Below, piece after piece: positions 43,901 through 51,997 of a stretch of 64,000 nt of DNA (the first letter of the stretch is position 1; the number at the start of each line of letters is the position of its first letter). The stretch comes from Massilia alkalitolerans DSM 17462 (lineage in GTDB: Bacteria > Pseudomonadota > Gammaproteobacteria > Burkholderiales > Burkholderiaceae_D): positions 1-64,000 of the forward strand of contig NZ_ATYR01000005.1 in the NCBI RefSeq assembly GCF_000427785.1, given 5' to 3'. Below the pieces are notes generated by a model, which searched no databases, was not told where the DNA came from, and was given only the letters and a program-made list of their open reading frames with translations. The translations under genes and the position numbers were made by a program.

Positions 43901-43977
43901 GTAGCGAGGCCGGCGAGTAGCGCGGCCAGCACGGTGAGTCGCCCGGGTAGGCAAATCGGTGCAACATGCATTTTCAT
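40966..43977 (-). CDS. ExeM/NucH-family extracellular endonuclease
   Basis: A 1003-aa secreted nuclease. After a signal peptide (cleavage near TPAFA) comes a lamin-tail-like domain (VVISQVYGAGGNANAAWNRD, about 35-170), an Ig-like and OB-fold region (about 230-500), then an endonuclease/exonuclease/phosphatase domain with LNEIQNNGD (about 645), IVNHLKSKGG, LVMGDLNSYG and ASDHDPVVVS. A final beta domain closes the protein. ExeM proteins degrade extracellular DNA, for example in biofilms. No PEP-CTERM tail is present, unlike its neighbours. Confidence 0.92.
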   Translation of the reverse strand: MKMHVAPICLPGRLTVLAALLAGLATPAFAAPSPVVISQVYGAGGNANAAWNRDFIELFNRSGKAVSLGGLSLQYQAAGASSNWASFTALPNVVLEPGQYFLVGAASGGTVGASIGDVDHSTNSINMSGTTGKIALAESTTLLGVADGGGKLVDLVGFGTASRYEGAAAAPAPSTTNSIQRRALGCTDTDQNAADFEAKAVTGPRRTTSDRNVCPGGGDPDPTPQPKPIVTSCPASVTGQQGTAFSAALSASDADSIVNAASISSGAVAGISLVNFSAAGANGASASVSLVADASVASGIHQVAVKFTNNDAQEASCTVSVSVSGTLTIPQIQGSGATSQYRNTVQTTSGVITHKLPGGGFFIQDAGGDGNPETSDGLFVFGATTAAAVGDLVRVTGTVLEYTPSGATRSYTELSNVTSVTRVGAGGSVAPTNIELPNSDLARYEGMLVRFVGGLTVNQTAYLGERGELTLSNGRRELPTNRYVPGSSDAIALEAANARNMIVLDDGIFTTPAQVPYLFADGTVRAGDTVSDLTGVLDFGAIGGGGAAFKVQPTEAPVFSRTNPRTEAPVLAAGNVKVTNANVLNFFTTFTNGGDAWGGTGKGCTVGTTTRASNCRGADNMAEFERQRDKIVASLKAIDADVVGLNEIQNNGDVAVGYLVDQLNAAYGKPTYAVVPKPAALGTDAIRVAMIYKPAAVSLVGGALSDGHDVNNRPPMAQTFKAANGAKFSMIVNHLKSKGGCGGAQPGDIDSGDGQGCWNKTRIEQAQRLVSYFIPQVLAASGDPDVLVMGDLNSYGFENPITYLTSNGLVNQIERFVRPKGIAYSYIFGGLSGYLDHALASTSLDPQVADVAEWHNNADEPEAIDYNLGDNAVDPYVKNAYRASDHDPVVVSLNLTPSFTDVSASVKVAQSGLTMNRATLKYTGKITFTNTGSTPLAGPLQFVLQGLTDGVSLDAADGSFNGAPYVTLPDALAPGASVTLTTTFSNPAKKAIGYTPKLFSGTF

Positions 43978-44010
43978 GAAAAGTCCTGGTCGAGTTGAAC
44001 GTGGATAACG

Positions 44011-44041
44011 TTAGCAAAATGAAATTTATCATTAGCAAAAT
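44011..44041. promoter_or_regulatory. Direct repeat upstream of the nuclease gene
   Basis: TTAGCAAAAT occurs at 44011-44020 and 44032-44041, a period of 21 bases (two helical turns), 34 nt upstream of the nuclease start in an AT-rich stretch. It is a candidate regulator-binding site. Confidence 0.4.
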
Positions 44042-44158
44042 TGATAGTAAATCGACACGGTGACAAATTCATGACAGACAAGCGCGAGCAAACCTGCCCT
44101 TTTATTTACGGGCGGAAAGAGAAGCTGGTACTGCCGTGTATGTATGCTTAGTTTGCTG

Positions 44159-45223
44159 CTAACGTCCGCGATACGGTGCGGCGAGCGGTTCGCCAATAAA
44201 TAGCCCCTGTGTTGGCCACGCAACACTCTTCCAGTAGGCTTCGATGGCGCTGTTGCCGCTCAGGTAGTGGCGCAGCAGGACGGAGGGATTGGGGAACTTC
44301 TGCCAGTGGTTGCAGGGTTCGCTGACGGTGCCGTAGCTGGCGGTGGCGCCGGCCTCGAGCCAGCGCAGGCTGCTCATCTGGCTGTTGCCGAGCAGGTCGC
44401 CGCCGAGCGAGGTCAGGTGGTCGGCCAGAGCCCCGGGCACGAAGCCGAGGGTCTCGAGTTTGGCGACCTGGGCCATACCGGTCTGGTAGACCAGTACGTC
44501 CTTCACCCCTTCCAGCACGTCGGCCTGCATGACGCGGGTAGCCAGGCGGCGGCCCGGGATACGGCCGGGACGCGGGAAGAAACCGACACGGGTGTTGCGC
44601 GCCTTTTCCGAGGTGGCGAGATAGTAGGCGGTGGCGGGCACGGTACGAAAGCCCGCCGCGACGCCGCGGTCGATCAGCGCCTTTGCCTCCTGCACCGACT
44701 CGGTGGGCAGCAGCATCGAGATCCGCATCCCGTGCTCGCTGAAGGGTTTCGCCGATTTGCTGTTGAAATAGGCACTCGGCTGTCCAGGCGCGCAGGTCCT
44801 GGCGCACTGGCCGCCGTCGAAGCCGAGGGTATAGGCGCCGGTGATCGAATTGCAGTCCACTGCATAGGGCGCGGTCCAGACCATCAGCACGGCCTGGACC
44901 CCGGGACCGAGCTGGCTGTCGATCTCCTCCTTCAGCAGGCGGAACTGGGCCGGGCTGATACTGCGCGGCTTGCCCGGAATGCGCACGTGTACCACGTTCG
45001 CGGCCGGGATATCGCGGCGCTTGCGGTAATAGGCGCCGACGGCGACGCTGTGCGGGTCGTCGTCATTGATGACGATGGCCAGTTGTTCGGGCTTGAGCGC
45101 GGAGGCGCTGGCGGCATGGGCGTCCGGCGCGCGGAGGACGCCGGCAAGGCACAAGGCCGCCAGGCAGCAGCAGAAGATGGCACGCAAAGGCGCACGCAAA
45201 CGGGTTTGCAGGTTCAGTCGCAT
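44159..45223 (-). CDS. TIGR03790-family exported protein
   Basis: A 354-aa protein with an N-terminal signal-like segment (residues about 12-30) and the conserved pattern of family TIGR03790: EQLAIVINDDDPHSVAVGAY, YYRKRRDIPAANVVHVRIP, MVWTAPYAVDCNSITGAY and the C-terminal ATASYGTVSEPCNHWQKFPN. Function is unknown. The ATG at 45223 is used instead of a longer in-frame start because the extension lacks protein-like features. It sits 105 nt downstream of a PEP-CTERM gene, so they may share a transcript. Confidence 0.82.
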   Translation of the reverse strand: MRLNLQTRLRAPLRAIFCCCLAALCLAGVLRAPDAHAASASALKPEQLAIVINDDDPHSVAVGAYYRKRRDIPAANVVHVRIPGKPRSISPAQFRLLKEEIDSQLGPGVQAVLMVWTAPYAVDCNSITGAYTLGFDGGQCARTCAPGQPSAYFNSKSAKPFSEHGMRISMLLPTESVQEAKALIDRGVAAGFRTVPATAYYLATSEKARNTRVGFFPRPGRIPGRRLATRVMQADVLEGVKDVLVYQTGMAQVAKLETLGFVPGALADHLTSLGGDLLGNSQMSSLRWLEAGATASYGTVSEPCNHWQKFPNPSVLLRHYLSGNSAIEAYWKSVAWPTQGLFIGEPLAAPYRGR

Positions 45224-45328
45224 GGATCGGTCGCAAGGTGGACGAATGGCGGAGCCGGGCTCCGCCGCCATCATGCCACAGCTTGCCAAACCCTCAAGCG
45301 ACGATCCGCACCTGCCCTTCGGCGCTTT

Positions 45329-46069
45329 TCAATGCTTGCGTGCCTTGCCGCCAGGGACCGCAGCGGCGCGCCGCCGCCATGCCGCCCAGCCCAGCACGCC
45401 CAGGCCGCCGACGAACATCGCCGTGCTGCCCGGTTCCGGCACCAGCGAGATCGAATACACCTCGAGCGCGTCGACCCGGAACAGCTGGCCGCCGGTGCTG
45501 CCGTCGATGATGCTGGTGCCCTCGGAGAGCCCGTCGCCATAGCTCACCTGCCAGGACAGCGCCGCGTTCAGGCGGTCGTTGACGAACAGGTCGGGCCCGG
45601 CGCCGAAGGTCGGGCCGTGGTTGGGTTCGTTGAAGGTCTGGCGCAGGCCGCGGTTCGGCAGGATGTCTTCGGACTGAACCTGGCGCCACAGCTTGGCGTC
45701 GGTGAAGTTGAAGATGAAGGCGGTGCGCTGCCAGTCGCGCGGGGTTTCGTGCCAGCCGTCGGTCGACGACCAGCTCTGCGGGTTGTAGCCGCCGACGATC
45801 CAGCTCTGGCCGAAATCGTTGGTCACCTGCAGCAGCGTGAAGTTCATGCCGGCGCCATCGGCGGCCGCATGGAAATCGCGCGAATTGTGACCCTGCTCGC
45901 GCGTATAGATGTTGCGCAGGTCCAGCGGACCGGCGCCGAGCCAGCGCTCGAGCTGGCCGTACAGGGTCAGGTCCAGCAGCGGCGTGCCGTTCTGGGCATG
46001 CGCCGCCGGCGCAACCAGGCCCAGGCTCATGCTGATGGCCAGGCTCGATGCCGCAAGCATTGTTTTCAT
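45329..46069 (-). CDS. PEP-CTERM protein with TLD-like domain
   Basis: A 246-aa exported protein with a signal peptide (cleavage near PAAHA). The central region (LLQVTNDFGQSWIVGGYNPQ, TAFIFNFTDAKLWRQ) resembles the TLD domain found in some PEP-CTERM proteins. The C-terminus is VPEPGSTAMFVGGLGVLGWA then AWRRRAA. RBS GAGGGGG precedes the ATG at 46069. It is the boundary gene between the exported-protein region and the polysaccharide cluster. Confidence 0.82.
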   Translation of the reverse strand: MKTMLAASSLAISMSLGLVAPAAHAQNGTPLLDLTLYGQLERWLGAGPLDLRNIYTREQGHNSRDFHAAADGAGMNFTLLQVTNDFGQSWIVGGYNPQSWSSTDGWHETPRDWQRTAFIFNFTDAKLWRQVQSEDILPNRGLRQTFNEPNHGPTFGAGPDLFVNDRLNAALSWQVSYGDGLSEGTSIIDGSTGGQLFRVDALEVYSISLVPEPGSTAMFVGGLGVLGWAAWRRRAAAVPGGKARKH

Positions 46070-46179
46070 GGATGCCCCCTCGCTCGGTTCAGTTGCGGGC
46101 ATTGTATGCCCGCGTTCCGGAAGGGGTTCACACGGTTCCGCTATGCAAGCGAGCGCGGCGCTATCACGCGGCCGTATAC

Positions 46180-46210
46180 GCAAGGTGGGCGGTCGAGCCG
46201 CCCACCTTGC
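46180..46210. repeat. REP-like hairpin sharing a core with 349-369
   Basis: GCAAGGTGGGCGG-TCGAG-CCGCCCACCTTGC is a perfect 13-bp stem with a 5-nt loop, located 17 nt after the manC stop. Its core matches the repeat near the window start. It may also stop or protect the manC transcript. Confidence 0.65.
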
Positions 46211-46227
46211 TACTACACCGTTGAAGA

Positions 46228-47646
46228 TCAGGCGCGCTGGTAGATATCCTCGAAGCGGACGATGTCGTCCTCGCCGAGGTAGCTGCCGGACTGCACCTCG
46301 ATGAGATGCAGCGGCATCTTGCCCGGGTTTTCCAGGCGGTGGGTGATGCCGATCGGGATGTAGGTCGACTCGTTTTCCGACAGCAGGCAAACCTTCTCGC
46401 CGCAGGTCACGCGCGCAGTGCCCGACACCACGACCCAGTGCTCGGCGCGGTGGTGGTGCATCTGCAGCGAGAGCTTCTCGCCCGGCTTGACGGTGATGCG
46501 CTTGACCTGGAAACGGTCGCCCGCATCGATGCCTTCGTAGTGGCCCCACGGACGATAGACGCGCGTATGATGCAGGTGCTCGGTACGGGCCTTGGACTTG
46601 AGGTGGTCGACCACCTGCTTGACGCGCTGCACCTGGTCCTTGTGGGTGACCAGCACCGCGTCCTGGGTCTCGACCACGACCAGGTCTTCCACGCCGACCA
46701 CGGCCACGATGCGCGATTCGGCGCGCACCAGCGAGTTCTTCACGTTGTCCAGGTAGACGTCGCCGCGCTGGGCATTGCCGTTGGCATCCTTCGGCTGCAC
46801 CTCCCACAGCGCCGACCAGGAACCGACGTCGTTCCAGCCGATGTCGGCCGGTACCACGGCGGCATCGACGGTCTTTTCCATCACCGCATAGTCGATCGAA
46901 TCGGACGGGCTGTCCGAGAAGGCCTTTTCTTCCAGGCGGCAGAAGTCGAGGTCGCGGTAGCCCGTGCTGACGGCTTTCTCGGCAGCGTCGGCGATGGCCG
47001 GCGCGTGCTCCTGCAGCTCCTTGAGGAAACGCTCGGCATGGAACATGAACATGCCGCTGTTCCAGTAGTAGCCGCCCTCGTCCAGGAAGCCTTGCGCGGT
47101 AGCGGCATCCGGCTTCTCGACGAAGCGCGCCACCTTGTAGCAGTCGCCGCAACCGGCCACCTGTTCGCCGCGGCGGATGTAGCCGTAGCCGGTTTCCGGG
47201 GTCTTGGGCACGATGCCGAAAGTGGCCAGGGCGCCCTGCGACACCAGCGTGACGGCGCGCTCGACCGCGTCGCGGAAGGCGGCGCCGTCCTCGATGACGT
47301 GGTCGGCCGGCAGCACCAGCATGATGGCTTCCGGGTCGATCGCCTTCAGATAGTAGGCAGCCGCGGCCACCGCCGGGGCGGTGTTGCGGCCGACCGGCTC
47401 GAGCAGGATGCCGAGCGGGGTGATGCCGGTCTCGCGCAGTTGTTCAGCCACCATGAAGCGGTGGTCGTTGCCGCACACGACCAGCGGCGCCATCACTCCC
47501 GGCCATTCAGCCACCCGCAGCGCAGTTTCCTGCAGCATGGTCCGGTCCGCTACCAGCGGCAGCAGCTGCTTGGGCAGCACGGCGCGCGACAACGGCCACA
47601 GACGGGTACCGGCGCCGCCGGAGAGGATGACTGGATAAATTTTCAT
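46228..47646 (-). CDS. manC: Mannose-1-phosphate guanylyltransferase / mannose-6-phosphate isomerase
   Basis: A 472-aa bifunctional enzyme making GDP-mannose. The N-terminal nucleotidyltransferase has [31 protein letters not shown] and WNSGMFMF. The C-terminal cupin isomerase domain has [18 protein letters not shown] and [17 protein letters not shown]. Its ATG overlaps the upstream stop by 4 nt, which fixes the start. GDP-mannose is a usual precursor of Massilia-type exopolysaccharide. Confidence 0.95.
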   Translation of the reverse strand: MKIYPVILSGGAGTRLWPLSRAVLPKQLLPLVADRTMLQETALRVAEWPGVMAPLVVCGNDHRFMVAEQLRETGITPLGILLEPVGRNTAPAVAAAAYYLKAIDPEAIMLVLPADHVIEDGAAFRDAVERAVTLVSQGALATFGIVPKTPETGYGYIRRGEQVAGCGDCYKVARFVEKPDAATAQGFLDEGGYYWNSGMFMFHAERFLKELQEHAPAIADAAEKAVSTGYRDLDFCRLEEKAFSDSPSDSIDYAVMEKTVDAAVVPADIGWNDVGSWSALWEVQPKDANGNAQRGDVYLDNVKNSLVRAESRIVAVVGVEDLVVVETQDAVLVTHKDQVQRVKQVVDHLKSKARTEHLHHTRVYRPWGHYEGIDAGDRFQVKRITVKPGEKLSLQMHHHRAEHWVVVSGTARVTCGEKVCLLSENESTYIPIGITHRLENPGKMPLHLIEVQSGSYLGEDDIVRFEDIYQRA

Positions 47647-48821
47647 GCGCTTGCTTTCTCTTTGATCTTTTGAATTGCGTTCTGGGCTACGCCATCGATT
47701 TCCTTGCGGACCGAACGGCGGCGGTCGCGCGCATTCAGCCATTCCTGCGAAGAATACTCGGAGGCATGCTTCATCTCGCCCTTGCGGTCGACACTGTAGT
47801 CCTTGAAGACGATCATTTCGTGCAATGTTACATCATGCAACACCCGTGTGTATTCGAACAACACACTGCGCACGATCTCGGCGCCTTCGCAGATGTGGCT
47901 GCCGTGGCCGATCCAGGTCGGGCCGACGATGCGGGCGCCGGCTTCGATCTTGACGTTGGAGCCGATGTAGACCGGGCCTTCGATGGTGGTGCCTTCCCAG
48001 TCAATGCTGGTGTTCAGGCCGGTCCAGACGCCCGGCTCGATCTGGATGCCCGGCACGTCCATGTGGTTGACCTCGCCGGTCAGCACGGTCTGCAGCACTT
48101 CCCAGTAGTCGCTCATGGTGCCGATGTCGAGCCAGTTGAAGGGGCGGCCCTGGGCATAGAAGGGCAGGCCGCGCTCGGCCAGCAGCGGGAACAGTTCCGA
48201 ACCGATGTCGAAGGGCACGCCCGACGGAATCAGGTCGATGACTTCCGGCTCGAAGATGTAGATGCCGGTAGAGATGAAGTTGGACTTGGCTTCGGCTTCG
48301 CTCGGCTTCTCCTGGAACTCGGTGATGCGGCCTTCCGCGTCGGTGACCACCACGCCATAGGACGAGACCTTGTCCCACGGGACTTCCTTGGTGATGACGG
48401 TGGCCATCGCGCCCTTGCGGCGGTGCTCAAGCAGCGCGGCCTTTAGGTCGAGGTCGATCAGGGCATCGCCGCACAGCACGATGGTGGTGTCGTCGAAAAA
48501 GCCGCCGAATTCCTGGATCTTCTTCATGCCGCCGGCCGAACCGATCGGCTCGGGCACGACCTCGCCCTCGTTGTTGATGTAGCCCTCGAACGAGTAGCCG
48601 ATCTGGACGCCGAACTGCTCGCCTTCACCGAAATACTCCTCGATCTTTTCGTGCAGCCAGCTGACGTTGACCATGATTTCGGTCACGCCATGCTTTTTCA
48701 GGTGTTCGACGAGGTAGGCCATTACCGGTTTGCCCAGCAAGGGGATCATGGGTTTTGGCAGGTCATAGGTAAGCGGGCGCACACGCGTGCCCTTGCCTGC
48801 AGCGAGAATCATGGCTTTCAT
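47643..48821 (-). CDS. NDP-sugar pyrophosphorylase with left-handed beta-helix
   Basis: A 392-aa nucleotidyltransferase ([34 protein letters not shown]) with C-terminal hexapeptide repeats (about 270-340: [20 protein letters not shown]). The family includes GDP-mannose and glucose-1-phosphate pyrophosphorylases; the sugar specificity is uncertain. It lies 36 nt downstream of galE and overlaps manC, giving a sugar-nucleotide operon. Confidence 0.9.
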   Translation of the reverse strand: MKAMILAAGKGTRVRPLTYDLPKPMIPLLGKPVMAYLVEHLKKHGVTEIMVNVSWLHEKIEEYFGEGEQFGVQIGYSFEGYINNEGEVVPEPIGSAGGMKKIQEFGGFFDDTTIVLCGDALIDLDLKAALLEHRRKGAMATVITKEVPWDKVSSYGVVVTDAEGRITEFQEKPSEAEAKSNFISTGIYIFEPEVIDLIPSGVPFDIGSELFPLLAERGLPFYAQGRPFNWLDIGTMSDYWEVLQTVLTGEVNHMDVPGIQIEPGVWTGLNTSIDWEGTTIEGPVYIGSNVKIEAGARIVGPTWIGHGSHICEGAEIVRSVLFEYTRVLHDVTLHEMIVFKDYSVDRKGEMKHASEYSSQEWLNARDRRRSVRKEIDGVAQNAIQKIKEKASA

Positions 48822-48857
48822 CAGACCGTCCTTTACATATGGATTGTTTGGCAGTGC

Positions 48858-49856
48858 TTATTTGGCAGTGGTTTGGTAGCGCCACACGTCGGCGCACATC
48901 TGGGCGACATCGCGCTCGGCAGTCCAGCCCAGCTCTTCGCGCGCCTTGGCCGGGTCGGCGTAGCACTGGGCAACGTCGCCGGGGCGGCGGTCGACGATCT
49001 GGTAGGCAATCTTGCGGCCGCAGGCTTGCTCGAAGGCGCGCACCATTTCCAGCACGCTGTTGCCGCGGCCGGTGCCGAGGTTGTAGGTGACGATGCCCGG
49101 CTCCTTCGCCAGGCGATCGAGGGTCTTCACGTGGCCGATCGCGAGGTCCACCACGTGGATATAGTCGCGCAGGCCGGTGCCGTCCGGGGTGGGGTAGTCG
49201 CCGCCGAACACGGACAGCTTCTCGCGCTGGCCGTTGGCGACCTGGGCGATGTAGGGAACGAGGTTGTTCGGGATGCCGTTCGGCTCTTCGCCGATCAGGC
49301 CGCTCTCGTGGGCGCCGACCGGGTTGAAGTAGCGCAGCAGCGCGATGCGCCAGTCGGGTTCGGCCTTGGCCAGGTCGCGCAGGATGTCTTCGATCATCAG
49401 CTTGCTGCGGCCGTAGGGGTTGGTGGCCGAGAGCGGGAAGTCTTCGCGGATCGGCACCGAGGCCGGGTCGCCGTACACGGTGGCGGAGGACGAGAACACG
49501 ATGGTCTTCACGCCGAACCTGGCCATCGTCTCGAACAGGATCACGCTGCCGTTGACGTTGTTGTCGTAGTAGCGCAGCGGCTGCGCCACCGATTCGCCCA
49601 CCGCCTTCAGGCCGGCGAAATGGATCACGGCGTCGACCTTGTGGGCGCCGAAGATGCGCTCCATCGCCGCGCGGTCGCGGATGTCGGCTTCCTCGAAGAC
49701 GAAGTTCTTGCCCGTGATGCGCTGCACCCGCTCCTGCACCGACGAGACCGCGTTGGACAGGTTGTCCACCACGACCACCTCGTGGCCCGCGTTCTGCAGC
49801 TCGACGACGGTATGCGAGCCGATGTAGCCCATACCGCCAGTAACCAGGATCTTCAT
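48858..49856 (-). CDS. galE: UDP-glucose 4-epimerase
   Basis: A 332-aa extended SDR interconverting UDP-glucose and UDP-galactose. NAD-binding GGMGYIGSHTVVELQNAGHE is at the N-terminus, SSSATVYGDP holds the catalytic serine/threonine region and NPYGRSKLMIE the YxxxK pair. VTYNLGTGRGNSVLEMV is conserved near the end. It is the first gene of a galE/pyrophosphorylase/manC group, with a 195-nt gap upstream that probably carries its own promoter. Confidence 0.95.
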   Translation of the reverse strand: MKILVTGGMGYIGSHTVVELQNAGHEVVVVDNLSNAVSSVQERVQRITGKNFVFEEADIRDRAAMERIFGAHKVDAVIHFAGLKAVGESVAQPLRYYDNNVNGSVILFETMARFGVKTIVFSSSATVYGDPASVPIREDFPLSATNPYGRSKLMIEDILRDLAKAEPDWRIALLRYFNPVGAHESGLIGEEPNGIPNNLVPYIAQVANGQREKLSVFGGDYPTPDGTGLRDYIHVVDLAIGHVKTLDRLAKEPGIVTYNLGTGRGNSVLEMVRAFEQACGRKIAYQIVDRRPGDVAQCYADPAKAREELGWTAERDVAQMCADVWRYQTTAK

Positions 49857-50031
49857 TGTGTTTCTCTCTGTGATATATGAAATGTATTAATAATGTGGCA
49901 ATCAATAGCGTAGCATATCACCCCCGTAGCGAAAACCCACGCACAAAACGGCGCCGGCCGCCAGGAAGCGGTCCGGCACGATGATGCGGTCTCCGCATAC
50001 TCTTGTCTTGGGGTTTTTTGTATTCTTGTGC

Positions 50032-50052
50032 GGGCGGCTTCTGCGGCCGCCC
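50032..50052 (-). terminator. Hairpin at the end of the WecG/TagA gene
   Basis: GGGCGGC / GCCGCCC with a 7-nt loop begins at the stop codon. No U-run follows on the minus strand, so termination here is uncertain. Confidence 0.35.
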
Positions 50053-50834
50053 TATCCCTGACCGGCCTGCCTGCCCTTGAGTGCTTCCTTGCAGAACAGC
50101 CCGATGAAGGCCATGTCTTCGATGAAGTAGCGCCGGAACATGCGGCGCGGCTCCTGCAGGAAACGGTAGAACCATTCGAGCCCGGACTTCTGCATCCACA
50201 GCGGGGCCCGCTTCACCTTGCCGATCGCGACGTCGAAGGTGCCGCCGACGCCCATCGCGAAGGGAATTCGCATATGGGCCTGGTATTTACCGAGGAATTG
50301 TTCTTTCTTGGGCGAGCTGATCGCCACGAACAGCAGGTCGGCATTACTTAGACGGATCTGCTCCGCCACCGCACGCTCTTCCTCCTCGCCCTTCCAGTAG
50401 CCGTTGCGGTAGCCTGCCAGCCTGAGCGCCGGGTACTTGCGGGTATAGGTCTCGGCCACCTTGCTGACGACTTCCTCGCGCGCGCCCAGCAGGAACACGC
50501 GCCAGCCCTTCTCGCCGGCGCGCCGCATCAGGGCCTCGAACAGGTCGACGCCGGCGACCCGCTCCTTGAGCGGCTTGCCGAGCAGGCGCGAGGCCCACAC
50601 CACCGGCATGCCGTCCACGTTCACCAGCGCGCAATCGTTGATGATCTGCCGCAGTTCCGGGTCGCGGCTGGCCTTGACCAGCTTGTCCACGTTGACCACC
50701 ACGTGCTGGTGGGGCAGCCCGGACTGAATGAAGCCCTCGACCTTGCCCAGCGTTTCTTCCATCGTCAGGTTATCGACCTGGCAGCCCATCAGGGTGATGC
50801 GGTCGTGGGTGGCTTGCGTGGTGTGTGCGTTCAT
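50052..50834 (-). CDS. WecG/TagA/CpsF-family glycosyltransferase (GT26)
   Basis: A 260-aa membrane-associated transferase. It probably adds an N-acetylmannosamine-type sugar or its uronate to a lipid-linked intermediate. Family signatures are VVVNVDKLVKASRDPELRQI, NVDGMPVVWASRLLG, VFLLGARE, LFVAISSPKKEQFL and GVGGTFDVAIGKVKRAP. Its ATG overlaps the wecB stop by 4 nt. With WecB upstream, UDP-ManNAc is the likely donor. Confidence 0.92.
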   Translation of the reverse strand: MNAHTTQATHDRITLMGCQVDNLTMEETLGKVEGFIQSGLPHQHVVVNVDKLVKASRDPELRQIINDCALVNVDGMPVVWASRLLGKPLKERVAGVDLFEALMRRAGEKGWRVFLLGAREEVVSKVAETYTRKYPALRLAGYRNGYWKGEEEERAVAEQIRLSNADLLFVAISSPKKEQFLGKYQAHMRIPFAMGVGGTFDVAIGKVKRAPLWMQKSGLEWFYRFLQEPRRMFRRYFIEDMAFIGLFCKEALKGRQAGQG

Positions 50835-51970
50835 GCGGCTTCCTTTGCAATGGGGGTGGCATCGCGTGCCGCGAGTTCCCTTGCCAGGACCGCGACGATG
50901 CGCTCGGCCGCCCGGCCATCCCACAGCTGCGGCCGGCGGCCCTGCTTGCCTTCGCCGCGCAAGACCTTCCTGGCTTCGCGCACGATGGCTTCGGGATCGG
51001 TGCCGGCCAGCACGTTGGTGCCTTCGTCGACCGTCACCGGACGTTCGGTGTTCTCGCGAATCGTGATGCAGGGCACGCCCAGCGCCGTGGTCTCTTCCTG
51101 CAGGCCGCCGGAGTCGGTGAGCACCACGGCCGCGTCCTTCCACAGGTTGAGGAAGGCCATGTAGGCCTGCGGGCCGGCCAGGGTGACATTGGGGCCGAGG
51201 TCGATGCCGAATTTCTCGATGTTGGCGCGGGTGCGCGGGTGGACCGGGAAGATCAGGGGCAGGTCCTGCGCGATCTCCTTGAGCGCGCCGGCGATGCGGG
51301 CGAAGGTGGCCGGCTCGTCGACGTTGCTGGGGCGGTGCAGGGTCACGACGCCGTAGCGCCCCTGCTGCGCCTTGAAGGCGCTGGTCTCGAATCCGGAGGT
51401 GTCGGCCTGCGCCAGCTTGTCGGCCTGGTACAGCACGTTGTCGACCATCACGTGGCCGACGTAGTGCACGCTCGATTCCGCCTTGCCCTCGCGGCGCAGG
51501 TGCTCGCAGGCGGCCGGTTCGGTGGCGAAGAACCAGTCCGAGATGCTGTCGGTGACGAGGCGGTTGATTTCTTCGGGCATGGACATGTCGCCGCTGCGCA
51601 GGCCGGCCTCGACGTGGGCCACCGGGATCTGCAGCTTCTTGGCCACGATCGAGCAGGCCAGGGTCGAGTTGACGTCGCCCACCACCAGCACCGCGGCCGG
51701 GCGTTCCTTCTCGCACAGTTCCTCGAAGCCCAGCATGATCTTGGCGGTCTGCTGGGCGTGGCTGCCGCCGCCGGCGGCCATGAACACGTCCGGCTGCGGG
51801 ATGCCGAGTTCCTCGAAGAAGACGTCGTTCATCTCGCGGTCATAGTGCTGTCCGGTATGGATGATCTTGAAGGACAGGCCATTCCCGGACCGGGAAGCCT
51901 GGAGCGCACGCACGATCGGTGCGATCTTCATGAAGTTGGGACGGGCACCAGCAACGAGATATATCAGCAT
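50831..51970 (-). CDS. wecB: UDP-N-acetylglucosamine 2-epimerase (non-hydrolysing)
   Basis: A 379-aa enzyme making UDP-ManNAc. It shows LVAGARPNFMKIAPIVRAL, HTGQHYDREMNDVFFEELGI, VVGDVNSTLACSIVAKKL, AHVEAGLRSGDMSMPEEINR and SGGLQEETTALGVPCIT, which include the conserved Asp, Glu and His of the active site. It forms a two-gene operon with the WecG/TagA-type transferase. Confidence 0.95.
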   Translation of the reverse strand: MLIYLVAGARPNFMKIAPIVRALQASRSGNGLSFKIIHTGQHYDREMNDVFFEELGIPQPDVFMAAGGGSHAQQTAKIMLGFEELCEKERPAAVLVVGDVNSTLACSIVAKKLQIPVAHVEAGLRSGDMSMPEEINRLVTDSISDWFFATEPAACEHLRREGKAESSVHYVGHVMVDNVLYQADKLAQADTSGFETSAFKAQQGRYGVVTLHRPSNVDEPATFARIAGALKEIAQDLPLIFPVHPRTRANIEKFGIDLGPNVTLAGPQAYMAFLNLWKDAAVVLTDSGGLQEETTALGVPCITIRENTERPVTVDEGTNVLAGTDPEAIVREARKVLRGEGKQGRRPQLWDGRAAERIVAVLARELAARDATPIAKEAA

Positions 51971-51997
51971 CGGGAATTTCCTAATGATAACTTTTTG

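Noticed and set aside
46070..46227. Sigma-54 promoter of the PEP-CTERM gene
   Set aside because: PEP-CTERM genes are often RpoN-dependent, but no TGGCAC-N5-TTGC match was found upstream of any of the three here.
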